Shown: piece after piece, positions 20,301-31,233 of the stretch
Layout: every line of letters starts with the position of its first letter
How positions within the stretch are numbered: the first letter of the stretch is position 1
From: Caenispirillum bisanense
GTDB taxonomy: Bacteria > Pseudomonadota > Alphaproteobacteria > Rhodospirillales > Rhodospirillaceae
Reading direction: 5' to 3'
Length of the DNA: 64,000 nucleotides
Assembly: GCF_900230255.1 (NCBI RefSeq)
Contig: NZ_OCNJ01000003.1
Location: forward strand, 356,822 to 420,821
Notes under the pieces: model-generated
What the model saw: the letters and a program-made list of their open reading frames with translations, nothing else
Database searches by the model: none
Told to the model about the DNA's origin: nothing
Made by a program: the position numbers and the translations under genes

Positions 20301-21011
20301 ATGCTCCGCGTATCAGGCGTACACACGTACTACGGCCAGATCCATGCCCTGAAGGGCGTGGACGTCGAGGTCAACGAGGGTGAGATCGTCACCCTCATCG
20401 GCTCCAACGGCGCCGGCAAGACCACCCTGCTCATGACCGTCTGCGGCAGCCCGCAGGCGGCCAGGGGCGAGATCGTCTTTCAGGGCCAGGACATCACGCG
20501 CATCCCGACCCACAAGCTGGTGGAACTGGGCATCGCCCAGTCGCCGGAAGGGCGGCGCATCTTCCCGCGCATGACCGTCTACGAAAACCTGCAGATGGGC
20601 GCCCTGCGCGCCGATCCGGGCCACTTCGAGAAGGACCTGCGGCGGGTCTACGACCTGTTCCCCCGCCTCGAGGAGCGCAAGAGCCAGCGCGGCGGCACCC
20701 TGTCGGGCGGCGAGCAGCAGATGCTCGCCATCGGCCGGGCGCTCATGAGCCGGCCCAAGCTGCTGCTGCTCGACGAACCGTCGCTCGGCATCGCGCCGCT
20801 GGTGGTGCGCCAGATCTTCGAAGCCATCAAGGAGATCAACCGCACCCAGGGCATGACGGTGTTCCTGGTGGAGCAGAACGCCTTCCACGCCCTGAAGCTG
20901 GCGCACCGCGCCTACGTCATGGTCAACGGCAACATCACCATGTCCGGCTCGGGCCGCGAGCTGCTCGACAATCCCGAGATCCGGGCCGCCTACCTCGAGG
21001 GAGGCCACTGA
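20301..21011 (+). CDS. livF: Branched-chain amino-acid ABC transporter ATPase LivF
   Basis: The second ATPase of the Liv importer, 236 residues. Motifs in order are Walker A LIGSNGAGKTTLLMTVCGSP, Q-loop IAQSPEGRRIFPRMTVYENL, signature GGTLSGGEQQMLAIGRALM, Walker B LLLLDEPSLGIAPLVV and H-loop FLVEQNAFHAL. ATG at 20301 lies two bases after the livG stop, with GGGAGGGCAGGG upstream. The downstream gene starts on the last base of the livF stop codon (TGATG). The substrate is branched-chain amino acids by homology, although some Liv-type systems carry urea or amides. Confidence 0.95.
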   Translation: MLRVSGVHTYYGQIHALKGVDVEVNEGEIVTLIGSNGAGKTTLLMTVCGSPQAARGEIVFQGQDITRIPTHKLVELGIAQSPEGRRIFPRMTVYENLQMGALRADPGHFEKDLRRVYDLFPRLEERKSQRGGTLSGGEQQMLAIGRALMSRPKLLLLDEPSLGIAPLVVRQIFEAIKEINRTQGMTVFLVEQNAFHALKLAHRAYVMVNGNITMSGSGRELLDNPEIRAAYLEGGH

Positions 21012-21352
21012 TGGAAGACTTCATGGGAACCGACCCGCTGGCTTTCATTCTGTTCACCTGCGTGATGGGCGGCTGGCTGGCCTACATGACCGGCAATGCC
21101 TGCGCCGGCACCTGGCGTCCGCTGTGGCAGGTGGTGCCCTACACCATCCTGCTCGGCGTCGCCGACCGCTTTTTCCACTTTGCCCTGTTCGGCGGCGAGC
21201 TGCTGTCCGTGACGGGGTGGCTGATCGACACCGCGGTGCTCATGGCCATCGGCGTGCTCGCCTACAAGGCGACGCAGGCGCGCAAGATGGTCGCCCAGTA
21301 TCCGTGGATGTACGATCGGGCCGGTCTGCTCGGCTGGCGCTCCAAGGGCTGA
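21011..21352 (+). CDS. Small membrane protein of the liv operon (DUF6867-like)
   Basis: A 113-residue membrane protein with about three hydrophobic helices (roughly residues 8-30, 40-58 and 64-85) and a basic C-terminus (YDRAGLLGWRSKG). I recognise it as the small protein that often sits in alphaproteobacterial liv operons between the ATPases and the binding protein, which I believe is called DUF6867. Its role is unknown. The ATG overlaps the livF stop by one base, so it is translationally coupled to the transporter, which suggests an accessory subunit. The family name is from memory and should be treated as tentative. Confidence 0.75.
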   Translation: MEDFMGTDPLAFILFTCVMGGWLAYMTGNACAGTWRPLWQVVPYTILLGVADRFFHFALFGGELLSVTGWLIDTAVLMAIGVLAYKATQARKMVAQYPWMYDRAGLLGWRSKG

Positions 21353-21405
21353 CGGCAGCGGCCCCGGCCGGCCGCGCAGGCGGTGCGGCGGGGGCCACTT
21401 GCCGA

Positions 21406-21436
21406 TTGACAGGAGCGATCCAATACCCGCCATAAT
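21406..21436 (+). promoter_or_regulatory. Predicted livK promoter with overlapping dyad
   Basis: A perfect -35 (TTGACA, 21406-21411) and CATAAT (21431-21436) are 19 bp apart, longer than ideal. An inverted repeat, TACCCGC at 21424-21430 and GCGGGTA at 21452-21458, brackets the -10, so an operator is possible. A separate promoter would let the binding protein be made in excess over the membrane parts. Confidence 0.5.
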
Positions 21437-21551
21437 GTTTCGATAAAACAAGCGGGTAATGTCCGAGCGAAATACCCTGTCGGCCGAGGGGATCGATGCC
21501 GGCGGGGACCGTGGATCAGAGATCCCACCTTGCGAACCAGGGAGAGCAAGC

Positions 21552-22664
21552 ATGTCGAAGTTCAAGATCACTCTCGCCGCCGCCGCCAGCGCCGTCGCGC
21601 TCCTGGCCGCGACCGGCGCGAACGCCGAGATCGTGATCGCCACCGTCGGTCCGATGACCGGCCCCTATGCCACCTTCGGCGAGCAGATGAAGATGGGCGC
21701 CGAAATGGCGGTCAAGGACCTCAACGCCAAGGGCGGCGTGCTGGGCGAGAAGCTCGTCCTCGAGGTCGGCGACGACGCCTGCGACCCGAAGCAGGCCGTG
21801 GCCGTGGCCAACCAGTTCGTCAACAAGGGCGTGAAGTTCGTCGCCGGCCACTTCTGCTCGGGTTCGTCGATCCCGGCGTCGGCCGTCTACAACGAGGAAG
21901 GCATCATCCAGATCTCGCCGGCCTCCACCAACCCGCAGCTGACCGAGCAGGGCTTCAAGGGCGTGTTCCGCACCTGTGGCCGTGACGACCAGCAGGGCGA
22001 AGTGGCCGGCAAGTTCATCGCCGACAACTACAAGGGCAAGAAGATCGCCGTCGTCCACGACAAGCAGGCCTATTCGAAGGGCCTCGCGGACGAGACGCAG
22101 AAGGCCCTCGAAGGCCTGGGCATCAAGCCGGCCCTCACCGAAACCGTCACCCCGGGCGAAAAGGACTACTCTGCCCTGGTGACCAAGCTGAAGCAGGCCG
22201 GCATCGACGTCCTGTACTACGGCGGCTACCACACCGAAGCGGGCCTGATCGTGCGCCAGATGCGCGAGCAGGGCATGGACACCCAGCTGATCTCGGGCGA
22301 CGCCCTGGTGTCGGACGAGTACTGGTCCATCACCGGTGACTCCGGTGCCGGCACCCTCATGACCTTCTCGCCGGACCCGGCCAAGAACCCGACCGCCAAG
22401 CCGGTGGTCGAGGCCTTCGAGGCGATCGGCTACAAGCCCGAGGGCTACACCCTCTACACCTACGGCGCCATCCAGGCGTGGGCGCAGGCCGCCGAGAAGG
22501 CCAAGTCGTCCGAGTTCGACGCCGTGGTCGCGGCGCTGAACGCCAACCAGTTCGACACCGTGCTCGGCAGCGTCGGCTTCGACGAAAAGGGCGACGTGAC
22601 GGCGCCGGGCTACGTGTTCTACAAGTGGGAGAACGGCACCTACAAGGAGCTGGCCTCCAACTGA
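21552..22664 (+). CDS. livK: Branched-chain amino-acid periplasmic binding protein LivK
   Basis: The solute receptor of the Liv system, 370 residues. A Sec signal peptide covers about residues 1-24 (KITLAAAASAVALLAATGANA, cleavage after ANA). The mature part is a type I periplasmic-binding fold: IVIATVGPMTGPYATFGEQM, DDACDPKQAVAVANQFVNKG, and the ligand-loop GHFCSGSSIPASAVYNEEG. The second lobe has TPGEKDYSALVTKLKQAGID and YYGGYHTEAGLI. ATG at 21552 has AGGGAGA upstream; the frame upstream to 21459 is not coding. The gene ends with a strong terminator. Confidence 0.95.
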   Translation: MSKFKITLAAAASAVALLAATGANAEIVIATVGPMTGPYATFGEQMKMGAEMAVKDLNAKGGVLGEKLVLEVGDDACDPKQAVAVANQFVNKGVKFVAGHFCSGSSIPASAVYNEEGIIQISPASTNPQLTEQGFKGVFRTCGRDDQQGEVAGKFIADNYKGKKIAVVHDKQAYSKGLADETQKALEGLGIKPALTETVTPGEKDYSALVTKLKQAGIDVLYYGGYHTEAGLIVRQMREQGMDTQLISGDALVSDEYWSITGDSGAGTLMTFSPDPAKNPTAKPVVEAFEAIGYKPEGYTLYTYGAIQAWAQAAEKAKSSEFDAVVAALNANQFDTVLGSVGFDEKGDVTAPGYVFYKWENGTYKELASN

Positions 22665-22693
22665 TCCGCGCCCGCGCGTGATCGAACGGGAAG

Positions 22694-22725
22694 GGGCCCG
22701 GCGGCATCACCGCCGGGCCCTTTTT
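22694..22725 (+). terminator. Rho-independent terminator after livK
   Basis: A perfect 11-bp stem (GGGCCCGGCGG, loop catca) is followed directly by TTTTT at 22721-22725. Confidence 0.9.
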
Positions 22726-22804
22726 CCGTTCTTTCGCCGCGCGCGGGAAGGCGTTAAAGTCGCCGGCCGAGATCGATATCCAGACTCAGACAGAGAGCTT
22801 TTCC

Positions 22805-23407
22805 ATGGCAGGCAGCGTCAACAAGGTCATCCTGGTCGGCAACCTGGGCCGCGACCCCGAGGTCCGGACCATGCAGAACGGCAACAAGATCGTGAACCTC
22901 AACATCGCGACCTCGGAGACCTGGAAGGACCGCCAGTCGGGCGAGAAGCGCGAGCGCACCGAGTGGCACCGCGTGGTGATCTTCTCGCCGCCGCTGGCCG
23001 ACATCGCCGAGCGCTACCTGAAGAAGGGGTCGTCGGTCTACATCGAAGGCCAGCTGCAGACCCGCAAGTGGCAGGACCAGAACGGCCAGGACCGCTACTC
23101 CACCGAAGTCGTGCTGCAGCCCTTCAAGGGCGAGCTGACCCTGCTGGGCGGTGCCCCGGGCGGCGGCGGCGGTCGCGGCCAGGGCGGTGGGTACGACCAG
23201 GGCGGCGGCTATGACCAGGGCGGCGGCTACGACCAGGGCGGTTACGGCGGCGGCTCGGGCGGCGGCTACGGCGGCGGTGGTGGCGGTTACGGCGGCGGCC
23301 AGGGTGGCGGCGCCGGCGGCGGCCGTTCGGGTGGTGGCGGTGGTGGCGGCCAGGGCTCCGGCTGGGAGCCGCCGGCCTCCGACCTCGACGACGAAATTCC
23401 GTTCTGA
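22805..23407 (+). CDS. ssb: Single-stranded DNA-binding protein SSB
   Basis: SSB coats single-stranded DNA in replication, recombination and repair. The 200 residues split into an OB-fold domain (about 1-115) with [36 protein letters not shown] and [13 protein letters not shown], a Gly-rich disordered linker (about 116-185), and the acidic tip DLDDEIPF that recruits partner proteins. The linker contains three perfect GGGYDQ hexapeptides encoded by 18-bp tandem repeats at 23183-23236. ATG at 22805 follows a short leader. uvrA is only a few kb away but is not adjacent. Confidence 0.97.
   Translation: MAGSVNKVILVGNLGRDPEVRTMQNGNKIVNLNIATSETWKDRQSGEKRERTEWHRVVIFSPPLADIAERYLKKGSSVYIEGQLQTRKWQDQNGQDRYSTEVVLQPFKGELTLLGGAPGGGGGRGQGGGYDQGGGYDQGGGYDQGGYGGGSGGGYGGGGGGYGGGQGGGAGGGRSGGGGGGGQGSGWEPPASDLDDEIPF
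23183..23236 (+). repeat. Three 18-bp tandem repeats in ssb linker
   Basis: Units at 23183-23200, 23201-23218 and 23219-23236 each encode Gly-Gly-Gly-Tyr-Asp-Gln with near-identical codons. Such an array can expand or contract by slippage without breaking the frame. Confidence 0.85.
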
Positions 23408-23438
23408 GCCTGCGCGGCGCAGACCAGGGAAACGACTC

Positions 23439-23464
23439 AACGGCCCGGCATCTTCCGGGCCGTT
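23439..23464 (+). terminator. Hairpin terminator after ssb
   Basis: A perfect 10-bp stem (AACGGCCCGG, loop catctt) lies 31 bp after the ssb stop. Its T tract is weak (gccgttt). Confidence 0.6.
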
Positions 23465-23557
23465 GCCGTTTGGCCCGATGCCGTTGCTCCGTTTCGGCAC
23501 AGGCCGTAAGATGACCCCGCGGGATGGCGCCCCCGAGGGGGCGGATGCGGGGGGTGC

Positions 23558-24598
23558 ATGACTAGTCTCAGAGGCTTTCGGCGGTGGTTGCCGGCGGCTT
23601 TGGCGGCGGCGGCGGCCATTCTGGCGATGCCGGCGTGCGGGACGGCCGCGGGGCCGCTGCCCACGCTGACGCTGTCGACGGAAAACACGCCCGACCACGT
23701 CCAGACCCGCATGCTGCACCGTTTCGCCGAGCGTCTTCAGGTACGGCTGGACGGCCGTGTCGCGGTGATGGTCAAGGACAGCGCCGTGCTCTACAGCGAC
23801 CGCGACGTGGTGGAGGCGGTCGCCGCCGGGCGGGTCGACATGGCGGCGCCGGGCCTGTGGCACCTCGATCGCTATGCGCCCGACTTCGCGGTCTTCCTGC
23901 TGCCCATGTTCTACGGCCGCGACGACGCGGTGAACTACGGCCTGCGCGACGGCCCGGTGGGGACGAACCTGGCGCGGCGCCTGGAGGCGGCGGTGGACGT
24001 CCACGTGCTCGGCCGCTGGATCGACCTCGGCGACGCACACGTCTTCACCCGCGGCGCCGATCTGCGCACCGTCGACGACCTGCGCGGCCTGCGCATCCGG
24101 GTCGCGGGCGGCGAGGGCAACGCCGAGCGCATCCGGGCGCTGGGGGCGGAAGCGACGGTCATCCCGTGGCCCGACTTCCCGCGTGCCCTGGGCGACGGCC
24201 GGGTGGACGGAACCCTGACGACGGCGGCGACGGTGGTCAGCGCCAACCTGTGGCGCTTCGGGCTCGACCATGCCTTCCTCGACCGCCAGTACTTCCCGCA
24301 GTACGTGCCGCTGGTGTCCGGCCGCCTGTGGGCCCGTCTGCCCGCCGACGTGCGCCAGGCCATGACCGAGGTGTGGGACGGCCTGGTGGATGAGGCGCGC
24401 CTCATGGCGGCAGAGGAACAGGCGTCGGCCCTCGAGACGTTGGCCGCCAACGGCGTCGCCATCGTCCGTCCGCGGCCCGCCGACGTAGCCGAGACGCGGG
24501 CCGCGCTCATGGCGCACCAGGATGCCATCGTCGCCCGCCTGGGGCTCGACGCGGCCCTGGTGAAGACGGTGGCCGAGGCGCTGGAGCGCGGGCCGTGA
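23558..24598 (+). CDS. TRAP transporter solute-binding protein, DctP family
   Basis: A 346-residue periplasmic receptor of the TRAP (DctP/TAXI-like DctP) type. An N-terminal export signal (about residues 1-31) has a hydrophobic Ala-rich core. The mature part has the family order: LPTLTLSTENTPDHVQTRML, VVEAVAAGRVDMAAPGLWHL, then VHVLGRWIDLGDAHVFTRG and the ligand-clamping LRGLRIRVAGGEGNAERI with Arg. WPDFPRALGDGRVDGTLTTA follows. No dctQ or dctM membrane subunit lies on either side. The stop overlaps the GTG start of the histidine kinase gene (GTGA), so this receptor is likely made with the kinase and may sense rather than transport. Confidence 0.87.
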   Translation: MTSLRGFRRWLPAALAAAAAILAMPACGTAAGPLPTLTLSTENTPDHVQTRMLHRFAERLQVRLDGRVAVMVKDSAVLYSDRDVVEAVAAGRVDMAAPGLWHLDRYAPDFAVFLLPMFYGRDDAVNYGLRDGPVGTNLARRLEAAVDVHVLGRWIDLGDAHVFTRGADLRTVDDLRGLRIRVAGGEGNAERIRALGAEATVIPWPDFPRALGDGRVDGTLTTAATVVSANLWRFGLDHAFLDRQYFPQYVPLVSGRLWARLPADVRQAMTEVWDGLVDEARLMAAEEQASALETLAANGVAIVRPRPADVAETRAALMAHQDAIVARLGLDAALVKTVAEALERGP

Positions 24599-26670
24599 TC
24601 CCCGCCCAACCGGCGCCGGGGCAGACGGGGCGCTGGTCGCGCCGGCTGTCGGGTGGCGCCGTGGTCGTGGCGCTGGTTCTCGTGGTGGCGATCATGGCCG
24701 TCGGCATTCTGCTGCTGCAGCGGGAACGCGCGAGCATTCTGCGCCTCGCCGCCGCCAACGCGGATCACCTGGCGCGGCAGGTGGCGGCGGAAACCGCGAC
24801 GCTGACCCTGCTCGGCGACGTGGCGGCGCTGGCCGCCGCCGCCAGCGCCTTCGACCATGCCCACTCGGCAACGCGACTGGGGGCCGAACTGGAGACGACG
24901 GCGGTGGGTCTGCCGGGCGTCCGCGCAGCCGCGGTCTATGATGCCTCCGGCGCCGTTCTGGGCGCGAGCCGCCGGTACCCGGCGCTGGCCGCCGGGGCGA
25001 TCCACGGCATCCTCGCGGCGCATCGCGACGGCTGGCAGGAGATGGGGCTGACGCCCGGCGGCTCCCTCGGCCTGGACGGCGTGCTGGCCGTCAGCCGGGC
25101 GCGCTGGAGCGACGACGGCGGGTTCGTCGGCTTCGCCGTCGCCATTGTCGATCTCGGGCGCCTGGCCGACTGGGCCCGCGAGCAGCGGGCCGTACGGGCG
25201 GCGGCCGTCGCGGTTTATCTGTCGGACGGGCGCCTGCTTGCGCGGCTGGAGGGCGACGAGCCCCACACCAGCGCCGCGTCCCTGGTCGCCGGGCTGGGCG
25301 AGCGTTGGACGGTCGAGGGCCACGCCCAGGGCGCCGGTCCGGTGGTGACCGGGGTCGGGATCGCGCGCGACCTGCCGGTGGTGGGGCTGGTCGAGATCGA
25401 CAAGGCGGACCTTCTGGCACCGTGGCGACGCACCGCGATCATGGGGGTGTCGGCGGCAGCTCTGCTGTTCGCCGCCGCGCTCCTGTTCCTGGCCGTCTAC
25501 GTTCGTGCCGAGCGCAGCCGGGCGGCCGCCGACCGCAGCCTCCGCCTCAGCGAGGAGCGGCTCGCCGCCGCGCTCGACAACGGCAACCTCAGCCTGTGGG
25601 ACTGGTCCGTCGATCGCGGCGAGGTCCTGTTCGGCGACCGCCTGGCGGCCATGCTCGGGCGCCCGGCCGGGGATCCGCCGCCGAGCGTCGACGAGTTCCG
25701 CGCCCTCATGCACCCGGACGACCGCGAGGCGGTGGTGGCGGCGATCGACGCCCATGTGCGCGGCGAGACGGAGGTCTACGCCGCCCACTTCCGCGTCGCC
25801 CGCGCCGACGGCGGCTGGGCCTGGATCGCCGACCGCGGCCGCGCCGTCGACCGCCGGCCCGACGGCACCGCGCGCCGCGTCATCGGCGTCCACGCCGACA
25901 TCACCGCGCTGAAGGAGGCGGAGGGAGCGCTGCAGGAGAAGTCCCGCGCCCTGGCGGACTCCAACCGCGAGCTGGAGCAGTTCGCCTACATCGCGTCCCA
26001 CGACCTGCAGGAGCCGCTGCGCATGGTGTCGTCGTTCCTGTCGCTGCTGCTGCGGCGGGAAGGGGCGCGGCTCACCGACGAGGGGCGCTCCTTCGCCGAG
26101 ACGGCCATGGACGGCGCCAAGCGCATGTCGCGCCTGATCCATGACCTGCTGGACTATTCCCGCATCGGCACCCGCGGCGCCGCCTTCGAGGCGGTGGAGA
26201 CGTCCGAGGCCGTCGCCGAAGCCCTCGCCAACCTGAAGATGGCCGCCACCGATGCCGGCGCCGTGCTGGAGGTGCAGCCGGACGCGCCGGCCGTGCTCGG
26301 CGATCACGGGCAGATCGTGCGGCTGGTGCAGAACCTGGTCGGCAATGCCCTCAAGTACCGCGCGCCGGACCGGCCGCCGCACGTGCGCATCGGCTGGAGC
26401 CGCGATGCGCCGGGAAGGCTGCATCTGGCCGTCGCCGACAACGGCATCGGCATCGCCGCCGAGCACCACGAGACCGTGTTCCAGATCTTCAGCCGGCTGC
26501 ACAGCGGGTCCGAGTACGAGGGCACGGGCATCGGGCTGGCCGTCTGTCGTCGCATCGTCGACCGTCACGGCGGCCGCATCTGGATCGACTCCGTCCCCGG
26601 GCAGGGCTCCACCTTCCATGTGGACCTGCCGCTCGCGACCGCCAAGGCCCGCAGCACCGCCGCCGAGTAG
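24595..26670 (+). CDS. PAS-domain sensor histidine kinase, periplasmic sensor type
   Basis: A 691-residue transmembrane kinase. TM1 spans about residues 21-42, a periplasmic sensor of ~235 residues follows, and TM2 is about 281-302 (IMGVSAAALLFAAALLFLAVY). A PAS domain lies at about 318-442 (ALDNGNLSLWDWSVDRGEVL to GVHADITALKEAE). The HisKA phosphoacceptor helix is FAYIASHDLQEPLRMVSSFL with His469, and the HATPase_c domain has N-box QNLVGNALKYRAP, DNGIGIAAEHHETVF and GTGIGLAVC. The GTG start overlaps the TRAP receptor stop (GTGA). No response regulator is encoded nearby, so its output partner is elsewhere. The HWE-free, EPLRMV-type HisKA resembles bacteriophytochrome-class kinases. Confidence 0.9.
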   Translation: MIPAQPAPGQTGRWSRRLSGGAVVVALVLVVAIMAVGILLLQRERASILRLAAANADHLARQVAAETATLTLLGDVAALAAAASAFDHAHSATRLGAELETTAVGLPGVRAAAVYDASGAVLGASRRYPALAAGAIHGILAAHRDGWQEMGLTPGGSLGLDGVLAVSRARWSDDGGFVGFAVAIVDLGRLADWAREQRAVRAAAVAVYLSDGRLLARLEGDEPHTSAASLVAGLGERWTVEGHAQGAGPVVTGVGIARDLPVVGLVEIDKADLLAPWRRTAIMGVSAAALLFAAALLFLAVYVRAERSRAAADRSLRLSEERLAAALDNGNLSLWDWSVDRGEVLFGDRLAAMLGRPAGDPPPSVDEFRALMHPDDREAVVAAIDAHVRGETEVYAAHFRVARADGGWAWIADRGRAVDRRPDGTARRVIGVHADITALKEAEGALQEKSRALADSNRELEQFAYIASHDLQEPLRMVSSFLSLLLRREGARLTDEGRSFAETAMDGAKRMSRLIHDLLDYSRIGTRGAAFEAVETSEAVAEALANLKMAATDAGAVLEVQPDAPAVLGDHGQIVRLVQNLVGNALKYRAPDRPPHVRIGWSRDAPGRLHLAVADNGIGIAAEHHETVFQIFSRLHSGSEYEGTGIGLAVCRRIVDRHGGRIWIDSVPGQGSTFHVDLPLATAKARSTAAE

Positions 26671-26830
26671 CGGAAACCGGCGCGCAAAGCAGCGAAACGT
26701 TGCCGCATCCCGCTCGATTTGCTAGGTTTCCCGGCTCTTGGGCGACGCTGTCTGCGGTGCCGCCCCACCTTCTGCGTCCGGCGCCTCGCGGTGCCGGCCC
26801 GTTGCCCTGAAACCGATCCAGGCCACAGCT

Positions 26831-29645
<2,815 letters not shown>

Positions 29646-29653
<8 letters not shown>

Positions 29654-30185
29654 TCGTGCGGAGCGGGTGGGGGTCTACCCCGGCACCTTCGATCCGGTGA
29701 CCAACGGGCACCTGGACATCATCACCCGCGCCACGCGGCTGGTCGACCGCCTCATCATCGGCGTCGCCGTCAATGCCGGGAAGGGCCCGCTGTTCTCGCT
29801 GGAGGAGCGCGTCGCCCTGACCGAGCAGGCGGTCGCCGCCCTGAACGGTCCCAACGGCTGCGCCATCGAGGTGCGGCCGTTCTCCAACCTGCTCATGCAC
29901 TTCGCCGCCGAGTGCGGTGCCTCCACCATCGTGCGCGGCTTGCGGGCGGTCTCGGACTTCGAATACGAGTTCCAGATGGCCGGTATGAACGCGCGCGTGA
30001 ACCCGCGCATCGACACCGTGTTCCTCATGGCGTCGGAGCGCTGCCAGTTCATCTCCTCGCGCTTCGTGAAGGAGATCGGCCGGCTCGGCGGCGACATCGC
30101 GTCCTTCGTGCCCGAAGTGGTGCGCCAGGCGCTCGCCGACCGTTTCGCAGAAGAGAAGGCCAAGGGGCTGGGTCCGGACGCCTGA
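29646..30185 (+). CDS. coaD: Phosphopantetheine adenylyltransferase CoaD
   Basis: CoaD adenylylates 4'-phosphopantetheine to dephospho-CoA, the penultimate step in coenzyme A synthesis. The 179 residues hold the nucleotidyltransferase signature [19 protein letters not shown] (TxGH-type motif, about residues 8-26), the substrate-binding [17 protein letters not shown] and [20 protein letters not shown] block, and the C-terminal [15 protein letters not shown] with the ISSR variant of the ISSTxxR motif. It overlaps gyrA by 8 bp, a common alphaproteobacterial arrangement, so it is probably translationally coupled. The C-terminus is ~15 residues longer than in E. coli. Confidence 0.96.
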
Positions 30186-30262
30186 TCCGGTCCCGCCCGA
30201 CCCCTCGACACCGTTTGCGCCCGCCGGACCCACCGCGCCGGCCGGGCGGAGGAAACCGTCCC

Positions 30263-30811
30263 ATGCTGAATCGCATTCTGAGCGCACTCATCGGAGTTCT
30301 TTTCGCCATGACCGCTTCGCAGGCCGCCCAGGCTCTCGACCCCGAAAACACCCTGTACATGGAGCTCGAGTCGGGCCGCGTGGTGATCGAACTGCGCCCC
30401 GACCTGGCCCCCAACCACGTCGCCCGCATCAAGGAACTGGTGCGTGAAGGCTTCTACGACGGCACGCCGTTCCACCGCGTGATCCCGGGCTTCATGGCCC
30501 AGGGCGGCGATCCGACCGGCACCGGCACGGGCGGCTCGGGCCAGAAGCTCGACGCCGAGTTCTCCAAGGAGAAGCACGTGCGCGGCACCGTCTCCATGGC
30601 GCGCGCGGCGAACCCCAACAGCGCCGACAGCCAGTTCTTCATCGTGTTCGAGCCGGCGTCGCACCTGGACGGCCAGTACACCATCTGGGGCCGCGTGGTC
30701 GAAGGCATGGAACACGTGGACGCCATCAAGAAGGGCTCGGGCCCGAACGGCATGGTCAGCTACCCCGACCGCATCCTGAGCATGAAGGTCGCCGCCGACG
30801 CCAAGCAGTAA
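30263..30811 (+). CDS. Peptidyl-prolyl cis-trans isomerase, cyclophilin type, exported
   Basis: A 182-residue cyclophilin that speeds proline isomerisation during folding. Residues 1-25 form a Sec signal peptide ending AQA, so it acts in the periplasm. Family residues are [20 protein letters not shown] with the catalytic Arg, [20 protein letters not shown], and [20 protein letters not shown] (the usual Trp is present in the last block). ATG at 30263 has AGGAAACC upstream. It follows coaD by 77 bp and may share its transcript. Confidence 0.95.
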   Translation: MLNRILSALIGVLFAMTASQAAQALDPENTLYMELESGRVVIELRPDLAPNHVARIKELVREGFYDGTPFHRVIPGFMAQGGDPTGTGTGGSGQKLDAEFSKEKHVRGTVSMARAANPNSADSQFFIVFEPASHLDGQYTIWGRVVEGMEHVDAIKKGSGPNGMVSYPDRILSMKVAADAKQ

Positions 30812-30837
30812 GGCGTTCCGGCAGCGGGAAAAAAAAG

Positions 30838-30877
30838 GCGGGGCCAGCGGCTCATGAGGCTTGACCGCCCCGCCCCC
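30838..30877 (+). terminator. Possible terminator of the gyrA-coaD-cyclophilin unit
   Basis: GGCGGGG at 30838-30844 can pair with CCCCGCC at about 30870-30876 around a long loop. The right arm overlaps the tRNA promoter spacer, so the assignment is weak. Confidence 0.35.
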
Positions 30878-30890
30878 TTTCCCTAGTCTG
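30862..30890 (+). promoter_or_regulatory. Predicted tRNA-Lys promoter
   Basis: TTGACC (30862-30867) and TAGTCT (30885-30890) are exactly 17 bp apart and 38 bp upstream of the tRNA, the expected layout for a strong sigma70 stable-RNA promoter. Confidence 0.65.
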
Positions 30891-30898
30891 CCGCCTCC

Positions 30899-30940
30899 CC
30901 GCACCGGGGGCCCGTAGCCCCGCACCGGGGGCCCGTAGCT
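30899..30940 (+). repeat. 21-bp tandem duplication at the tRNA 5' end
   Basis: Bases 30899-30919 repeat as 30920-30940 with a single difference at the last base. The second copy includes the first 12 nt of the tRNA (GGGCCCGTAGCT). The first copy therefore places a partial duplicate of the tRNA 5' end in the leader of the transcript. Confidence 0.85.
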
Positions 30941-31004
30941 CAGTTGGTAGAGCAGCTGACTTTTAATCAGCGGGTCACAGGTTCGAATCCTGTCGGGCTC
31001 ACCA
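30929..31004 (+). tRNA. tRNA-Lys (anticodon UUU)
   Basis: A 76-nt tRNA with CCA encoded in the gene. The acceptor stem is GGGCCCG with CGGGCTC (one G-U pair), the D arm GCTCAGTTGGTAGAGC, and the anticodon stem-loop CTGACTTTTAATCAG with TTT in the loop. The T arm is CACAGGTTCGAATCCTGT. All tertiary-signature bases I checked are present (T8, A14, GG in the D loop, TTCGAAT). TTT reads AAA/AAG lysine codons. Preceded by a good promoter and followed by a strong terminator. Confidence 0.97.
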
Positions 31005-31009
31005 TTACC

Positions 31010-31042
31010 GAGGCCCTGGAAGCACGCCGCTTCCAGGGCCTC
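31010..31042 (+). terminator. Terminator of tRNA-Lys
   Basis: A perfect 14-bp stem (GAGGCCCTGGAAGC arm, loop acgcc) begins 6 bp after CCA. The trailing sequence has only scattered T residues (tcgtcgtta). Confidence 0.7.
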
Positions 31043-31233
31043 GTCGTTATCCGCGGCCCGCTTGGTGCGGCGCGTCTGCGTCCATGGTCGTATGGCCGAT
31101 GGACTATTCGGTTTCGGCTGCCGCGGCGCCAAAGGCGGTGCAATACTCCCGCCGGTTGCGGGAGAGTCGTGGGGAATTCCTCCCGCAGTGGACTTTCGGC
31201 CCAAGGGGGCCGAACTGGGGAGAGACCTTTCCG

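Noticed and set aside
23183-23236. CRISPR-like array
   Set aside because: The 18-bp units are contiguous, have no spacers and lie in frame in ssb. No cas gene is present.
30899-30919. A possible second tRNA or tRNA pseudogene
   Set aside because: Only the first 12 nt of the tRNA are repeated, with no D, anticodon or T arm, so it is a short tandem duplication.
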